The notes: a model not told the origin generated them from the sequence alone. A stretch of DNA of 42,500 bases from Sneathiella litorea (GCF_009882915.1 NZ_WTUW01000002.1:515808-558307), one strand, 5' to 3'; shown: positions 25,730 through 34,260, numbered from the stretch's first letter. Program-made: numbers and translations.

Positions 25730-26441
25730 TGAGTGCGAGTCCCAGATATTGTTGCTGTAGGTCCGGGTTGCTGGAGAGCGTTTCCATAGCACCTCGATGA
25801 ACCACTTGTCCGTCGTCTATCACGACAACATCATCACCAAGCGCTGCTGCAAACGCAAAATTCTGCTCAACTAAGAGAATAGTGGTCTGCATGCGTTTCA
25901 ACTCGAGAAATGCATCGATCATGTCCTCAATGATTGCCGGGGCGATACCCTTGGTTGGTTCGTCAATGAGAAGTAAATCACTTGGTTCGATGATCGCGCG
26001 CGCGATTGCAAGCATTTGCTTTTGACCCCCAGACAGATTTCCTGCTGCGAGATTCCAGAATTTTTTTATCGGGGGGAACAGGCCAAATATCCATTCAAGG
26101 CGGTCCGTATCGAACTTTCCACGCCGAGCTGCAAGGATCATATTTTCGCGAACGGTAAGGTCGCCGAAAATGCCCATATTCTCCGGGACGTAGGCGACGC
26201 CCGCCCGAGCTATTTCAGAGGTTGTCTGGTCCTGAATTTCCTGCCCGCGTAATTTCACGGTTCCAGATTTAGCCTGCCATAATCCGATGATTGTCCGCAG
26301 CGTCGTTGTTTTCCCCGCTCCATTGCGGCCTACGATCACAGTGAACCCATTCTCGGCCACGTCAAATGTAATGCCCTGAAGAATGTGATACTGCTCAATA
26401 TAGGTATGGACGTTTTCCAGCTGCAGAATTGGCTGCGTCAT
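25722..26441 (-). CDS. livF: Branched-chain-type ABC transporter ATPase (LivF)
   Basis: The 239-residue ATPase has Walker A GRNGAGKTT, signature LSGGQKQM, Walker B LLLIDEPTKGIAP and the LLVEQNFAFA end typical of LivF. Its ATG overlaps the LivG stop by 4 bp and it overlaps livH by 8 bp. It works with LivG as the ATPase pair of the importer. Confidence 0.92.
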   Translation of the reverse strand: MTQPILQLENVHTYIEQYHILQGITFDVAENGFTVIVGRNGAGKTTTLRTIIGLWQAKSGTVKLRGQEIQDQTTSEIARAGVAYVPENMGIFGDLTVRENMILAARRGKFDTDRLEWIFGLFPPIKKFWNLAAGNLSGGQKQMLAIARAIIEPSDLLLIDEPTKGIAPAIIEDMIDAFLELKRMQTTILLVEQNFAFAAALGDDVVVIDDGQVVHRGAMETLSSNPDLQQQYLGLALNE

Positions 26442-27241
26442 TTGGCGGTTCCTACTCTATCCTGCCTTGCCCGACCGAGATACGCTTCACGAACAATATC
26501 TGATGCCATAACCGTTGTCGGATCCCCATCTGCCACAACTTCACCGTTGTTCAAAACGACAATGCGATCAGCGAGTGAACGGATAACGTCGAGTTTATGT
26601 TCCACCAGCAGTATCGTTTTATTTCCCTCAGACTTTACGCGTTTTATTAAATCAAGAACGATTGGCACTTCATCAACACTCATTCCAGCAGTTGGTTCAT
26701 CAAACATATAAACACGAGGCTCAAGAGCCATCAGTATGGCAACCTCCAGCTTACGCTGGTTTCCATGGCTTAAGGTTGAGGCATTCGCCTTTGCATACTG
26801 TTCAAGCCCAGCAAGTTCCAAAAAGTGATCTGCTTTCACGATTAAGTCTTTGTGGCTGCTCCAGAGTGTTAAAAAGCTATCCCGGGTCTTAGCCATAGAC
26901 TGAACTGCCAGGCGGATATTCTCCTGGACACTTAGCTCCGGGAACAGGTTAGTCAGTTGAAACGCGCGTCCGATGCCGCATTGTGCCCGGCGTGCCACCG
27001 GGTATTGGGTAATTTCCTCACCGTTAAGAAAGACTTGTCCGGACGTAGATTTAAGCTGACCCGAAATAAGATTGAAATAAGTTGTTTTACCCGCACCATT
27101 CGGCCCAACAATGGCCGTCAATGTCCCTTCTTCGAAACAACAGGAAACATCGCTTACCGCTAAATGCCCACCAAAACTGACCGAAAGACCTTTGGTCTCA
27201 ATTACTGGGTAATGGTCAGCAATGTTAGGTGCGGAATCCAT
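26438..27241 (-). CDS. livG: Branched-chain-type ABC transporter ATPase (LivG)
   Basis: The 267-residue LivG-type ATPase has Walker A GPNGAGKTT, signature LSHGNQRKLE, Walker B VYMFDEPTAGMS and the H-loop LLVEHKLDV. The signature LSHG rather than LSGG is usual for LivG. I chose the second ATG (27241), which has AAGGA eight bases upstream; the first ATG at 27250 lies on top of that site. A terminator-like hairpin separates it from the upstream binding-protein gene. Confidence 0.9.
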   Translation of the reverse strand: MDSAPNIADHYPVIETKGLSVSFGGHLAVSDVSCCFEEGTLTAIVGPNGAGKTTYFNLISGQLKSTSGQVFLNGEEITQYPVARRAQCGIGRAFQLTNLFPELSVQENIRLAVQSMAKTRDSFLTLWSSHKDLIVKADHFLELAGLEQYAKANASTLSHGNQRKLEVAILMALEPRVYMFDEPTAGMSVDEVPIVLDLIKRVKSEGNKTILLVEHKLDVIRSLADRIVVLNNGEVVADGDPTTVMASDIVREAYLGRARQDRVGTAK

Positions 27242-27283
27242 AAAAGCCATCCTTTGTAACGACGAATGCTAACAACTAATCAC

Positions 27284-27325
27284 AAAAAAAATTGCGCGCC
27301 GGAACATATAAGCACCCCAGCGCGC
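27284..27325 (-). terminator. Rho-independent terminator or attenuator between binding protein and livG
   Basis: On the minus strand GCGCGCTGG (27325-27317) pairs with CCGGCGCGC (27302-27294) with one G-U pair, and is followed by AA and a run of eight T (27291-27284). The loop is 14 bases. It lies just after the substrate-binding gene and before livG, so it probably lets only part of the transcripts reach the ATPase and permease genes. Confidence 0.8.
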
Positions 27326-27331
27326 CGCTCA

Positions 27332-28519
27332 CTATCTTTCATTACGGATAGGAATATCGAACTCTTCAGGCTCAATCTTGCGAACCAGTTGTGGCACCGC
27401 CCATGCAACACCTTCTTCATTAGCAAGCTTCACATGATACATTGGCATCATCGCCTGATGATCCTCAGCACGGAATGTTCTGGGACCGCGAACTGATGGG
27501 AATTCCATCCCCTCCATCGCAGCAATCAAATCCTCTGTTTCCGTCGAGTTCGCTTTCTTCAAGGCCGTCACGACAGCAGATGCGGCGGCAAAACCCTCCA
27601 CAGTGAAGAAATCCGGTGGTGTACCGAACTGCTTTTTATGCTCGGCGACAAACCAGTCATTGATTTCATTTTTCGGCAGTCCGTAATAATAAAATGCTCC
27701 GCCTTCCATTCCCGGCACGACCTTAAACGTTTCCAGCGCCGGTAGCGTCAAGATAATTGACGTTGGCTCCAGATTATAGCGTTCCGGGCCCCAATTCATG
27801 ATTTTGCCCATATAGTTTGGCAGAAATCCAAAATATGCGAAAAGAATTTTCCGGCCTTTCGCATTCTCCATTTTCTGGGCAATCCGCTCCAGAGCTGGCG
27901 TAAGATCAGCTGCATTTACTTCAACGAATTCTTCTGCCGCAACGGTTGCGCCATACTTTTTGACAGCTTCCTTCAAAGCGGCCGCACCATCCCGCACGAA
28001 GGCATAATCTTCACCGATAATGCCTATCGACGTGTTTTCATCGAGACGCATCGCAACTGCCTGGGCCTGCATATCAAAGGAGTTGTTTCGAGAAGATTTA
28101 AAAATAAAACGGTTCCAGTCCTCACCGGTGATGGAATCGGCGACAGCGGGTGCAACGAGGAGGATTTTTTCATAGTCCTGAGCCACTGGTAACATCGATT
28201 TCGTGATACCGGATGATGTTGAACCTACCACAAGAACAGAACCATCTTCATAAGCTTCTGCCAACAACGCTCTCGCCCGATCCGGCTTGATCGTTGTATC
28301 TTTTCGTATAACCTCGATATCACGGCCGAGAACTTTTCCCGTGCCTTCCGTTGCCCACTGAATACCCAAATCAAATCCACGATAGACCTGATTGGCATAA
28401 GATTCCAACACGGCACTACCAGTGACATCCTGAATGACGGTAATTTTGATGGAATCCTCTGCATATGCCTGCATCGTGGACCCGAACAGCATGATTGCTG
28501 CTGCTAGAATACGCTTCAT
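27332..28519 (-). CDS. Branched-chain-type ABC transporter substrate-binding protein
   Basis: The 395-residue periplasmic protein has a signal peptide (MKRILAAAIMLFGSTMQAYA) and a mature type I periplasmic-binding fold beginning with the usual VIQDVTGSA strand. Stretches such as VVGSTSSGITKSMLPVAQ and ALERIAQKMENAKGRK fit the Leu/Ile/Val and amide-binding protein group. It binds the imported solute of module C. The ATG follows a strong GGAGGAGGTG ribosome binding site. The amidase is divergent from it across a 292-bp control region that holds the probable TetR operator. Confidence 0.9.
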   Translation of the reverse strand: MKRILAAAIMLFGSTMQAYAEDSIKITVIQDVTGSAVLESYANQVYRGFDLGIQWATEGTGKVLGRDIEVIRKDTTIKPDRARALLAEAYEDGSVLVVGSTSSGITKSMLPVAQDYEKILLVAPAVADSITGEDWNRFIFKSSRNNSFDMQAQAVAMRLDENTSIGIIGEDYAFVRDGAAALKEAVKKYGATVAAEEFVEVNAADLTPALERIAQKMENAKGRKILFAYFGFLPNYMGKIMNWGPERYNLEPTSIILTLPALETFKVVPGMEGGAFYYYGLPKNEINDWFVAEHKKQFGTPPDFFTVEGFAAASAVVTALKKANSTETEDLIAAMEGMEFPSVRGPRTFRAEDHQAMMPMYHVKLANEEGVAWAVPQLVRKIEPEEFDIPIRNER

Positions 28520-28584
28520 CTACACCTCCTCCGATTTCTGCGATTGCCGCAGTTGACTGTTGACTGCAATGATAACATAATGAT

Positions 28585-28602
28585 AAACATGACATCAGTT
28601 TT
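28585..28602. promoter_or_regulatory. Probable TetR operator upstream of module C importer
   Basis: AAACATGACATCAGTTTT matches the 18-bp palindrome at 32492-32509 in 15 of 18 positions, with the central ATGACATCA identical. It lies 66 bp upstream of the substrate-binding gene start and about 210 bp upstream of the amidase start. Its own symmetry is partial (AAACATGA against AAAACTGA). Confidence 0.6.
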
Positions 28603-28617
28603 TGTTTTTTACAACTG

Positions 28618-28639
28618 TTAATTTTTCTAACAAAATTAA
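28618..28639. promoter_or_regulatory. 22-bp inverted repeat in amidase/importer control region
   Basis: TTAATTTT and AAAATTAA (arms 28618-28625 and 28632-28639) are perfect 8-bp arms around 6 bases. The sequence is all A and T in the arms, so chance is possible. It lies in the 292-bp divergent region, near the probable TetR operator. Nothing else was seen in that region except candidate A/T-rich promoter sequence. Confidence 0.35.
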
Positions 28640-28811
28640 TTTGTGGAAAAGTTATTCAGGTGGAGGTTCTTCATGCGACATTCATGTAATAACAACCACC
28701 TAACTCGCCTTTGGAATATTTCGTAAATAAAGCCGTTGCGTCTATTTAGTATAGATAAAAACTCAATGGACGCGCCACCATCAACGTTCTCTGGAAGTGG
28801 AATACAACAAA

Positions 28812-30251
28812 ATGATCAGCGAAACAGATTACATTAATGCGGATGCCATTGGCCTCGGTGAACTTGTCAAAAACAAGGAAGTGACGCCTTCCGAACTGCT
28901 GGATGTTGCCCTTCGCCGTCTCGAACGCATCAATCCGGAAATTAACGCTGTCATTAACTTGTTTGAAGATTTAGCCCGCGATCAAATTGCCAATGGTGTT
29001 GGCGATGGACCATTTGAGGGCGTGCCATTTCTGCTGAAAGATCTTCGTGCATCATACAAAGGGACAGAAAATACGGCCGGCAACGCATTCATGGCCACTA
29101 CGCCAGACTTCGACAGCGAAGTAACACTCCGATACAAAAAGGCCGGATTGGTCATGTTCGGGAAAACAAATGTCCCCGAAATGGGCCTCGCTGCGGATAC
29201 TTATAATACGCTTTTCGGCGCCACATCGAACCCATGGTCTCCGAAACATACATCGGGTGGTTCCAGCGGTGGGTCGGCCGCTGCTGTTGCCGCGCGTATA
29301 GTTCCCGCTGCACATGGAAGTGATGGCATGGGATCCATTCGGATTCCTTCCTCCTGCTGCGGAGTGGTTGGGCTAAAACCGTCTAAAGGACGCGTAACCT
29401 ATGGGCCGGATGTTGGCGATGAGTTAATAGGAATGAGTACGCAGCATGTCTGCACGCTGTCAGTTCGGGACAGCGCTGCCATGCTCGACGCTACAACAAT
29501 GCCGGATTATGGTGATCCGTATTGGGCTCCCCCGGCGCCAGCCAGTTATCTCGAATTGACGAAGCGCGATCCCAAGCCATTGAGAATAGCACTTTGCATT
29601 CGTCCTCCCATCGACACGGATGTACACCCTGAATGCATCGCAGCGACAACCCAGGCCGCAAAATTATGCGAGTCGATGGGCCACATAGTTGAAGAGGCTG
29701 ACCTTGGCATTCATTGGGAAGAAGATGGATTAGCATACGCAACTACCGTAATTCTTGGTGTTGGAATGTATGCGAATGTAAAATCCAAAGCCAAGCTTAA
29801 AGGCCTGCCGGATGTTCGTGAATCTGACTTCCTGCCTGCAATCTGGTCCTTTCTGGAGGCGGGCCGTGATGCGACTGGTGCCGATTTCTATCTCGCGTCA
29901 CGAAAAACGCACGAGATTGGACGACGGCTTGCTTCGTTTCATGAAAAATACGATGTTATTTTATCGCCAACGCTGTCTCAGCCGCCCTTACCTCGCTCAT
30001 CCTTCGATTACACAACGGGCGAAGGATATACAGACCATGTCTGGGATTTTTCAGCATATACCCCGCTTTATAATGTGACAGGGCAACCGGCAATAACATT
30101 GCCACTTCACTGGACAAGCGAAGGTCTTCCTGTAGGGGTTCAGTTTGCCGCACGATTTGGCGGCGAAGATATTCTCTTACAACTTGCCGGACAGATTGAA
30201 CGTGCTCAACCTTGGCGAGGTCGCCTCCCAGTTCTTGCCAAAGCTTTGTAG
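28812..30251 (+). CDS. Amidase-signature family hydrolase, second copy in window
   Basis: The 479-residue amidase has the complete triad Lys76 (GVPFLLKDLR), Ser151 (TSGGSSGGSA) and Ser175 (GSDGMGSIRIPS), with 24 residues between the serines. It differs clearly from the amidase at 7740-9191. The ATG at 28812 is preferred to the in-frame GTG at 28797, which has no spaced ribosome binding site. It is divergent from a branched-chain-type importer and shares its control region, so it probably hydrolyses the imported amide or ester to a carboxylate that the PaaK-like ligase could activate. GatA is excluded by context. Confidence 0.88.
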   Translation: MISETDYINADAIGLGELVKNKEVTPSELLDVALRRLERINPEINAVINLFEDLARDQIANGVGDGPFEGVPFLLKDLRASYKGTENTAGNAFMATTPDFDSEVTLRYKKAGLVMFGKTNVPEMGLAADTYNTLFGATSNPWSPKHTSGGSSGGSAAAVAARIVPAAHGSDGMGSIRIPSSCCGVVGLKPSKGRVTYGPDVGDELIGMSTQHVCTLSVRDSAAMLDATTMPDYGDPYWAPPAPASYLELTKRDPKPLRIALCIRPPIDTDVHPECIAATTQAAKLCESMGHIVEEADLGIHWEEDGLAYATTVILGVGMYANVKSKAKLKGLPDVRESDFLPAIWSFLEAGRDATGADFYLASRKTHEIGRRLASFHEKYDVILSPTLSQPPLPRSSFDYTTGEGYTDHVWDFSAYTPLYNVTGQPAITLPLHWTSEGLPVGVQFAARFGGEDILLQLAGQIERAQPWRGRLPVLAKAL

Positions 30252-30288
30252 CGCAAGATTTAAATCTGTCTTGTGATTAAGAGAAGAT

Positions 30289-30330
30289 CCCCTATGCCTC
30301 TTTATCGAAAGATAAAAGTAGGCATAGGGG
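30289..30330. terminator. Long hairpin between convergent genes, probable bidirectional terminator
   Basis: CCCCTATGCCT (30289-30299) and AGGCATAGGGG (30320-30330) are a perfect 11-bp inverted repeat. An inner CTTTATC/GATAAAG pairing around GAAA nearly continues the stem. It sits between the 3' ends of the convergent amidase and crotonase genes. The downstream sequence on the plus strand (TAATTTATTAT) is T-rich but lacks an unbroken T-run. Confidence 0.75.
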
Positions 30331-30344
30331 TAATTTATTATCCC

Positions 30345-31103
30345 TTACTTATCCAGCTTTCCCTCGACACGCGTCATTGCTTCTGGATCTAGGAAGCATT
30401 CGACAGTGGCGTTGGTTTCAAGGGCCATCGCCTCATTTATGGGGAGCTGGAAGCTCAGGTTCAGAACCTTTTTTACACTCTCCCGCGCAATTTTGGGAAG
30501 GGCCGCAATTTTGACGGCAAGTTCACGAGCTGCCTTTTCTAGATCGGCATCCGGGACAACGCGGCAGACGAGCCCCATGTCGAGCGCCTGCTGCGCCGTA
30601 ATATGCTCTCCCAGCAAAATGAGCTCCTTTGCCTTTTGAAGCCCGACCTGGTTTGGCAATATCGAACTCACGCCCCCTGTAACGAACAGCCCAAGGTTAA
30701 TTTCCGGAAAGAAGCATTTACAGCTTTCAGACATAATTGCCATGTCGCAGTTGATCACCCATTCCAGACCTCCACCGACGGCCCAACCATGTATCGCGCC
30801 AATGACAATTTTCTCGCCGTTCATTATCAAGTCGGTAATCACCTGAATATCTTCGATAAATCGGCGTGTCTCGTGTTCACCTGCCCGTTGTTGGCCAAAC
30901 TCCTTTAAGTCATCACCAGCACAGAAGGCCCGGCCCTCGCCTCGTATCAAGATAACGCCAACCTTCGGGTCGGACTGCGCCGCCTTAAGCGCGTCGGCAA
31001 AACCATGAAGAAGATCGGGATTTATCGCGTTGAGGCGTTCCGGCCGATTAAGTCGAATGTCGGCCACGCCGCCCTCGACATGAAGTTTCACGGCGTTATT
31101 CAT
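30345..31103 (-). CDS. Enoyl-CoA hydratase/isomerase family protein (crotonase)
   Basis: The 252-residue crotonase-fold protein has the oxyanion-hole segments AFCAGDDLKEF and GWAVGGGLEW. Both glutamates of true hydratases are present, Glu114 (GGGLEW) and Glu134 (FFPEINLGL), with the same 20-residue spacing as Glu144 and Glu164 of rat crotonase. Hydration or dehydration of an acyl-CoA is therefore likely; isomerase activity is possible. Its start overlaps the end of the PaaK-like ligase gene by 4 bp, so the two act in sequence. No acyl-CoA dehydrogenase or thiolase is nearby, so the path is either short or continues elsewhere. Confidence 0.88.
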   Translation of the reverse strand: MNNAVKLHVEGGVADIRLNRPERLNAINPDLLHGFADALKAAQSDPKVGVILIRGEGRAFCAGDDLKEFGQQRAGEHETRRFIEDIQVITDLIMNGEKIVIGAIHGWAVGGGLEWVINCDMAIMSESCKCFFPEINLGLFVTGGVSSILPNQVGLQKAKELILLGEHITAQQALDMGLVCRVVPDADLEKAARELAVKIAALPKIARESVKKVLNLSFQLPINEAMALETNATVECFLDPEAMTRVEGKLDK

Positions 31104-32407
31104 GCCAAATCCTCTCTTACTACTCGTTTTGTTTTCCCCGATGTCCGGGGAAGCCCGCCTGGATCAACCAGTGTCACCGATGCGGTCACACCAAGCTTCT
31201 CCTTAATCTGCCGTTCAACCTCGGCTGCCAGCTCTTCTCCGGATACCGCCTTGGAGGCCAGTTCCACTTCCAGGGGGAGCTGTGAAAAAGGTCCCGAGCC
31301 ATTCAGGCGAATGCGGTATTCTCCCGATAGCCGGTTGTTTCCATTGATGACGGCGGCAACCATGGTCGGAAAGACATTGATGCCGCGAACGACAACCATA
31401 TCGTCACTCCGTCCGATCACCCGAAAGCGGAAACCGGTGCGACCGCATTTGCAGGGATCGGTCGCAGTTATCTTCAACACATCCCCCGTCCTGAAACGAA
31501 CCAGTGGCTGACAATCTCTTTCAAGGTGCGTAAGGACAAGTTCGCCACTTGCTCCAGCCTCGATTGGAATCACATCCGCTGTATCGGGATCAATTAGTTC
31601 AGGAAAAAGAACATCCCCACCAAGAAAATGCAGATCCGTGTCATGCTCACATTGGCTGGCAAAATTACAAAAGACATCCGATACGCCATAATTCGCGTTG
31701 CGAGGTTCCATTCCCCAGACCTCTTTCAGCCGACGACGTAAATCAGGGCTATCCAAACCGGCCTCACCGCCAAACAATCCAAGCTTCAACCCCAAATCAC
31801 GCGGCGTTATATCGGGAAAATGTTCTGCAATCACCTGCTCCAAGACAGCCGGATAGGACGGCGTGCAGGAAATGGCTGTTATTTTGAGGTCAAGGATCGT
31901 CTGAATAAGGAGTTTGGTGCTACCGACACCAAACGGCACAACGAGGGCGCCCGTCTGCTCGAGTGTCATATGATCCGTGACCCCCCCCATCCACATCTGA
32001 TAATTCAGGCAGTGAACGACGCGATGTCCGGGGCCGAGCCCCGCCGCACGTTGACTGCGCCCGCCGACAACCGCTGTGACATGGCTGTCCCGCGCAGACA
32101 GAGCCAGGTTCATCGCCTGCCCCGTTGTGCCGGATGTTCTGTGTAAGCGATTGACGTTTTCACCCGGAGCTGCAAGGTAGTCTCCAAAGGGAGGATGATT
32201 TGCCTGAGCGATCCGCAACATTCCCTTATCGCATAGTGGAAGCGCCGCAATGTCTTTTAAGGAACGAGGCGGTGGTCTCCCTTCCCATAGCTGCTGAAAA
32301 AAGGCAGAGTTTTTTGACACATACTCACTCTGCCTCTCCCACGCTTTCTGCCGAAGGGCCGAAAGCTCATCCAATTTGACAAATTCTGCGCCCTCAACTA
32401 ACGCCAT
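31100..32407 (-). CDS. PaaK-like phenylacetate-CoA ligase family protein
   Basis: The 435-residue adenylate-forming ligase is of the PaaK class: P-loop RTSGTTGQ (90-97), RFRTGDV, the Cys pair DPCKCGRTG, GRSDDMVVVRGINVFP, and a C-terminal Lys in PRTSGKTKR. It probably makes an acyl- or aryl-CoA thioester from a carboxylate and ATP. Phenylacetate is unlikely, as no paaABCDE genes are near. It is the first gene of a two-gene operon with the crotonase and is divergent from the TetR gene. AAGGAA precedes the ATG. Confidence 0.88.
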   Translation of the reverse strand: MALVEGAEFVKLDELSALRQKAWERQSEYVSKNSAFFQQLWEGRPPPRSLKDIAALPLCDKGMLRIAQANHPPFGDYLAAPGENVNRLHRTSGTTGQAMNLALSARDSHVTAVVGGRSQRAAGLGPGHRVVHCLNYQMWMGGVTDHMTLEQTGALVVPFGVGSTKLLIQTILDLKITAISCTPSYPAVLEQVIAEHFPDITPRDLGLKLGLFGGEAGLDSPDLRRRLKEVWGMEPRNANYGVSDVFCNFASQCEHDTDLHFLGGDVLFPELIDPDTADVIPIEAGASGELVLTHLERDCQPLVRFRTGDVLKITATDPCKCGRTGFRFRVIGRSDDMVVVRGINVFPTMVAAVINGNNRLSGEYRIRLNGSGPFSQLPLEVELASKAVSGEELAAEVERQIKEKLGVTASVTLVDPGGLPRTSGKTKRVVREDLA

Positions 32408-32491
32408 AATTTATTCCTTTTTGACCAAATCATTTGCTTGAAAATCAATTCAAACCAATCGCTAGGATTCTGATTGATATTGACATTTACA

Positions 32492-32509
32492 AAATATGAC
32501 ATCATATTT
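32492..32509. promoter_or_regulatory. Perfect 18-bp palindrome, probable TetR operator
   Basis: AAATATGACATCATATTT has perfect 8-bp arms around CA. It lies in the divergent region between the PaaK-like ligase gene (start 32407) and the TetR gene (start 32619). A TTGACA hexamer at 32480-32485 lies 6 bp before it, followed by TATTTA at 32505-32510, so the palindrome would cover a TetR-side promoter. A near copy is found at 28585-28602. Confidence 0.7.
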
Positions 32510-32618
32510 ATTTATATTGCAAGCATCGCCATTTTTGCAAGTGCTGTTTCTTTCCGCGGTTCATTTTCCACAACAAAAGATATATACAGAAGGCGATGCA
32601 TCAGGGAGCAACGAGAAT

Positions 32619-33317
32619 ATGCAACAATATATTCCCTTCAACAGGGTTTTGGAAATACAAACCAAGGACGACGGCTTAAAAAAAGGGGAGCGTACTAAGC
32701 TCAAGCTGATGATTGCCACAGCCAAGTTGCTTCAAGATACATTTTTCCACGATTTGCGTATAGTCGACATATGCAAGGAATCAGGCGTTTCTCAAGGGAC
32801 CTTTTACCTCTATTTCGAAGATAAAATGGATATTGCCACCACGACGCTTTCGAAGTTCGTCCACCATATATATCAGGCTCTTAAAGAAGCGGGTAAAAAC
32901 CGCAATAGTTTGTCCGAATCTGCATATTTTACGACACTGGCCTATGTGAAACAGTTCCATCTCAACAAAGGGCTATTGCGTTGCCTAATGCAAATGACGG
33001 AAGAGTCGACGAAGTTTGAGGAAATTTATCAAACTCTGAATGGAAATTGGAACAAGCGAACCGCAGAAGCTATTGCCCGTCGCACAGGAAAGAAGCTTTC
33101 AGAAAATCCAGAAGGCTTATTGGTTGTCTATGCTGCTGGCGGGATGGTTGATGAATATCTTGCCAGCCTCTATGTCCGAAGAGATCCAGTTCTCGTTGCA
33201 CATTCCGGCACTCCAGAAGACGTCGCCGAACTGTTATCAAAACTCTGGCTGAGAGCTGTCTTTGGATCGAAGTTAGGCACAGAAATTCAACCCGCTGCTG
33301 CCAGTTCCTCCACATAG
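32619..33317 (+). CDS. TetR-family transcriptional regulator with IS-derived tail
   Basis: The 232-residue protein has the TetR helix-turn-helix (VDICKESGVSQGTFYLYFED, about residues 45-64) and a helical ligand domain. The frame is open back to 32496, but that ATG lies inside the operator; I chose 32619, with GGGAG upstream, which gives a normal N-terminus. The last residues (about PAAASSST) are read from a fragment of an IS6-family transposase gene on the other strand, so the C-terminus has been changed. It is the likely repressor of the ligase-crotonase operon, of its own gene and of the module C importer, through the two matching operators. An acyl-CoA or acid effector is likely by analogy. 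Confidence 0.85.
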   Translation: MQQYIPFNRVLEIQTKDDGLKKGERTKLKLMIATAKLLQDTFFHDLRIVDICKESGVSQGTFYLYFEDKMDIATTTLSKFVHHIYQALKEAGKNRNSLSESAYFTTLAYVKQFHLNKGLLRCLMQMTEESTKFEEIYQTLNGNWNKRTAEAIARRTGKKLSENPEGLLVVYAAGGMVDEYLASLYVRRDPVLVAHSGTPEDVAELLSKLWLRAVFGSKLGTEIQPAAASSST

Positions 33318-33445
33318 CGGAGAATTTGTTTCTTCGAAATCTGATTAGCGAACAACAAACCAAATTTACTCCACCAATAGCGAACCGTTTCGTGGCAAAC
33401 ATCTATGCCGCGCACAAGAGGTAAATCTTCGACAATACGAAGCGA
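33300..33445 (-). mobile_element. Fragment of a divergent IS6-family transposase gene
   Basis: On the minus strand this codes about 48 residues that resemble IS6 transposase residues 28-75 (SLRIVEDL, GIDVCHETVRYWWSKFG) but differ from the other copies in the window, with LVRG for LHERG and KQILRYVEEL at the end. It is truncated at both ends: by the terminus of copy 4 at 33446 and by the TetR gene. It is a relic of a second, older element and supplies the TetR stop codon. Confidence 0.65.
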
Positions 33446-34260
33446 GGTGCTGTCAGACGAATGCGACCACATCTCTGTTTGGCGTAAAATGGCGATAAGG
33501 TGCCCCCTACTATGCCGCACTAAGTTGCTGCCACTCGACCAGGGCGGCATCTCTCTGAAGCTTGACTTCTTCTCGGCTGGTCAGGAGGCGTTCATGGTTG
33601 AAATGGTTATGGACTGATGAGTGAATAGAAACGAATTTCTGTAAACTTCGCAGGCGCCTGAATTTCTGCATAGCCTGCTCTCTTCGCCGGAACGGGAGAT
33701 GGGAGTTCTCACAGCGATTGTTTTTCCAACGGCCTGTTTCTTGTGATGACTCATTTCCAATCAAGTTCATTGCGGCACGATACGAACGTAATCTGTCTGT
33801 GACAATGACACGAGGTTTCCCATACCGTTTCATGATTTTCTTCAGGAAAACCATTGCTGTCTTGCAGTCGCGTCGCTTGGATACAAAGGCTTCCAGAACC
33901 TCACCCTCGTGGTCAACGGCACGCCACAGATAATATGTCTCGCCATTGATCTTCACAAATACTTCGTCCCGTTGGCATTTCCAGCTGGAATGATTCCGGG
34001 AAGAAGGATGAAGTCGTTTCTTACGGATCTCGCGCGCAAACAGGGGACCAAATCTATTCCACCAATAGCGGACTGTTTCATGGCAGATATCGATACCGCG
34101 TTCATGAAGAAGGTCTTCAACATTGCGAAGCGAAAGGGGAAATCGAACATACATCATCACCGCCAGGCGGATGATCTCAGGCGATATCTTGAAATACCGG
34201 AATGGATTATGATTTTTCATTCAAGGAGAGTAGAAAATGACAATTAGGACGACAAGTTAA
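33446..34260 (-). mobile_element. IS6-family element, copy 4, transposase intact, one end missing
   Basis: The left terminus GGTGCTGTCAGACGAATGCG at 33446 is clear. The transposase frame is intact. The other end should lie about 50 bp beyond the start codon, but similarity to copy 3 stops near 34260 and no terminus follows. The end next to module D has probably been deleted. Without two ends the element should not transpose as a unit, though its transposase might act on related ends. Confidence 0.8.
33510..34220 (-). CDS. IS6-family transposase, intact
   Basis: The 236-residue DDE transposase has the N-terminal helix-turn-helix-like part (SLRNVEDLLHERGIDICHET) and catalytic motifs: Asp in RAVDHEG, Asp in VIVTDRLRSY and Glu in RCENSHLPFRRRE. 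Length and motifs are those of a full IS6-family enzyme. It is the only copy in this window with a complete frame. Copies 1, 3 and 5 are closely related but damaged. Confidence 0.9.
   Translation of the reverse strand: MKNHNPFRYFKISPEIIRLAVMMYVRFPLSLRNVEDLLHERGIDICHETVRYWWNRFGPLFAREIRKKRLHPSSRNHSSWKCQRDEVFVKINGETYYLWRAVDHEGEVLEAFVSKRRDCKTAMVFLKKIMKRYGKPRVIVTDRLRSYRAAMNLIGNESSQETGRWKNNRCENSHLPFRRREQAMQKFRRLRSLQKFVSIHSSVHNHFNHERLLTSREEVKLQRDAALVEWQQLSAA

Noticed and set aside
32496-32618. Upstream start for the TetR gene at 32496
   Set aside because: That ATG lies in the middle of the probable operator and would add about 41 residues not typical of TetR proteins; the ATG at 32619 has a better ribosome binding site.
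33287-33550. Minus-strand frame of 87 codons as a small gene
   Set aside because: It is a fusion of the terminus of IS copy 4 with a relic transposase fragment; described as IS debris instead.
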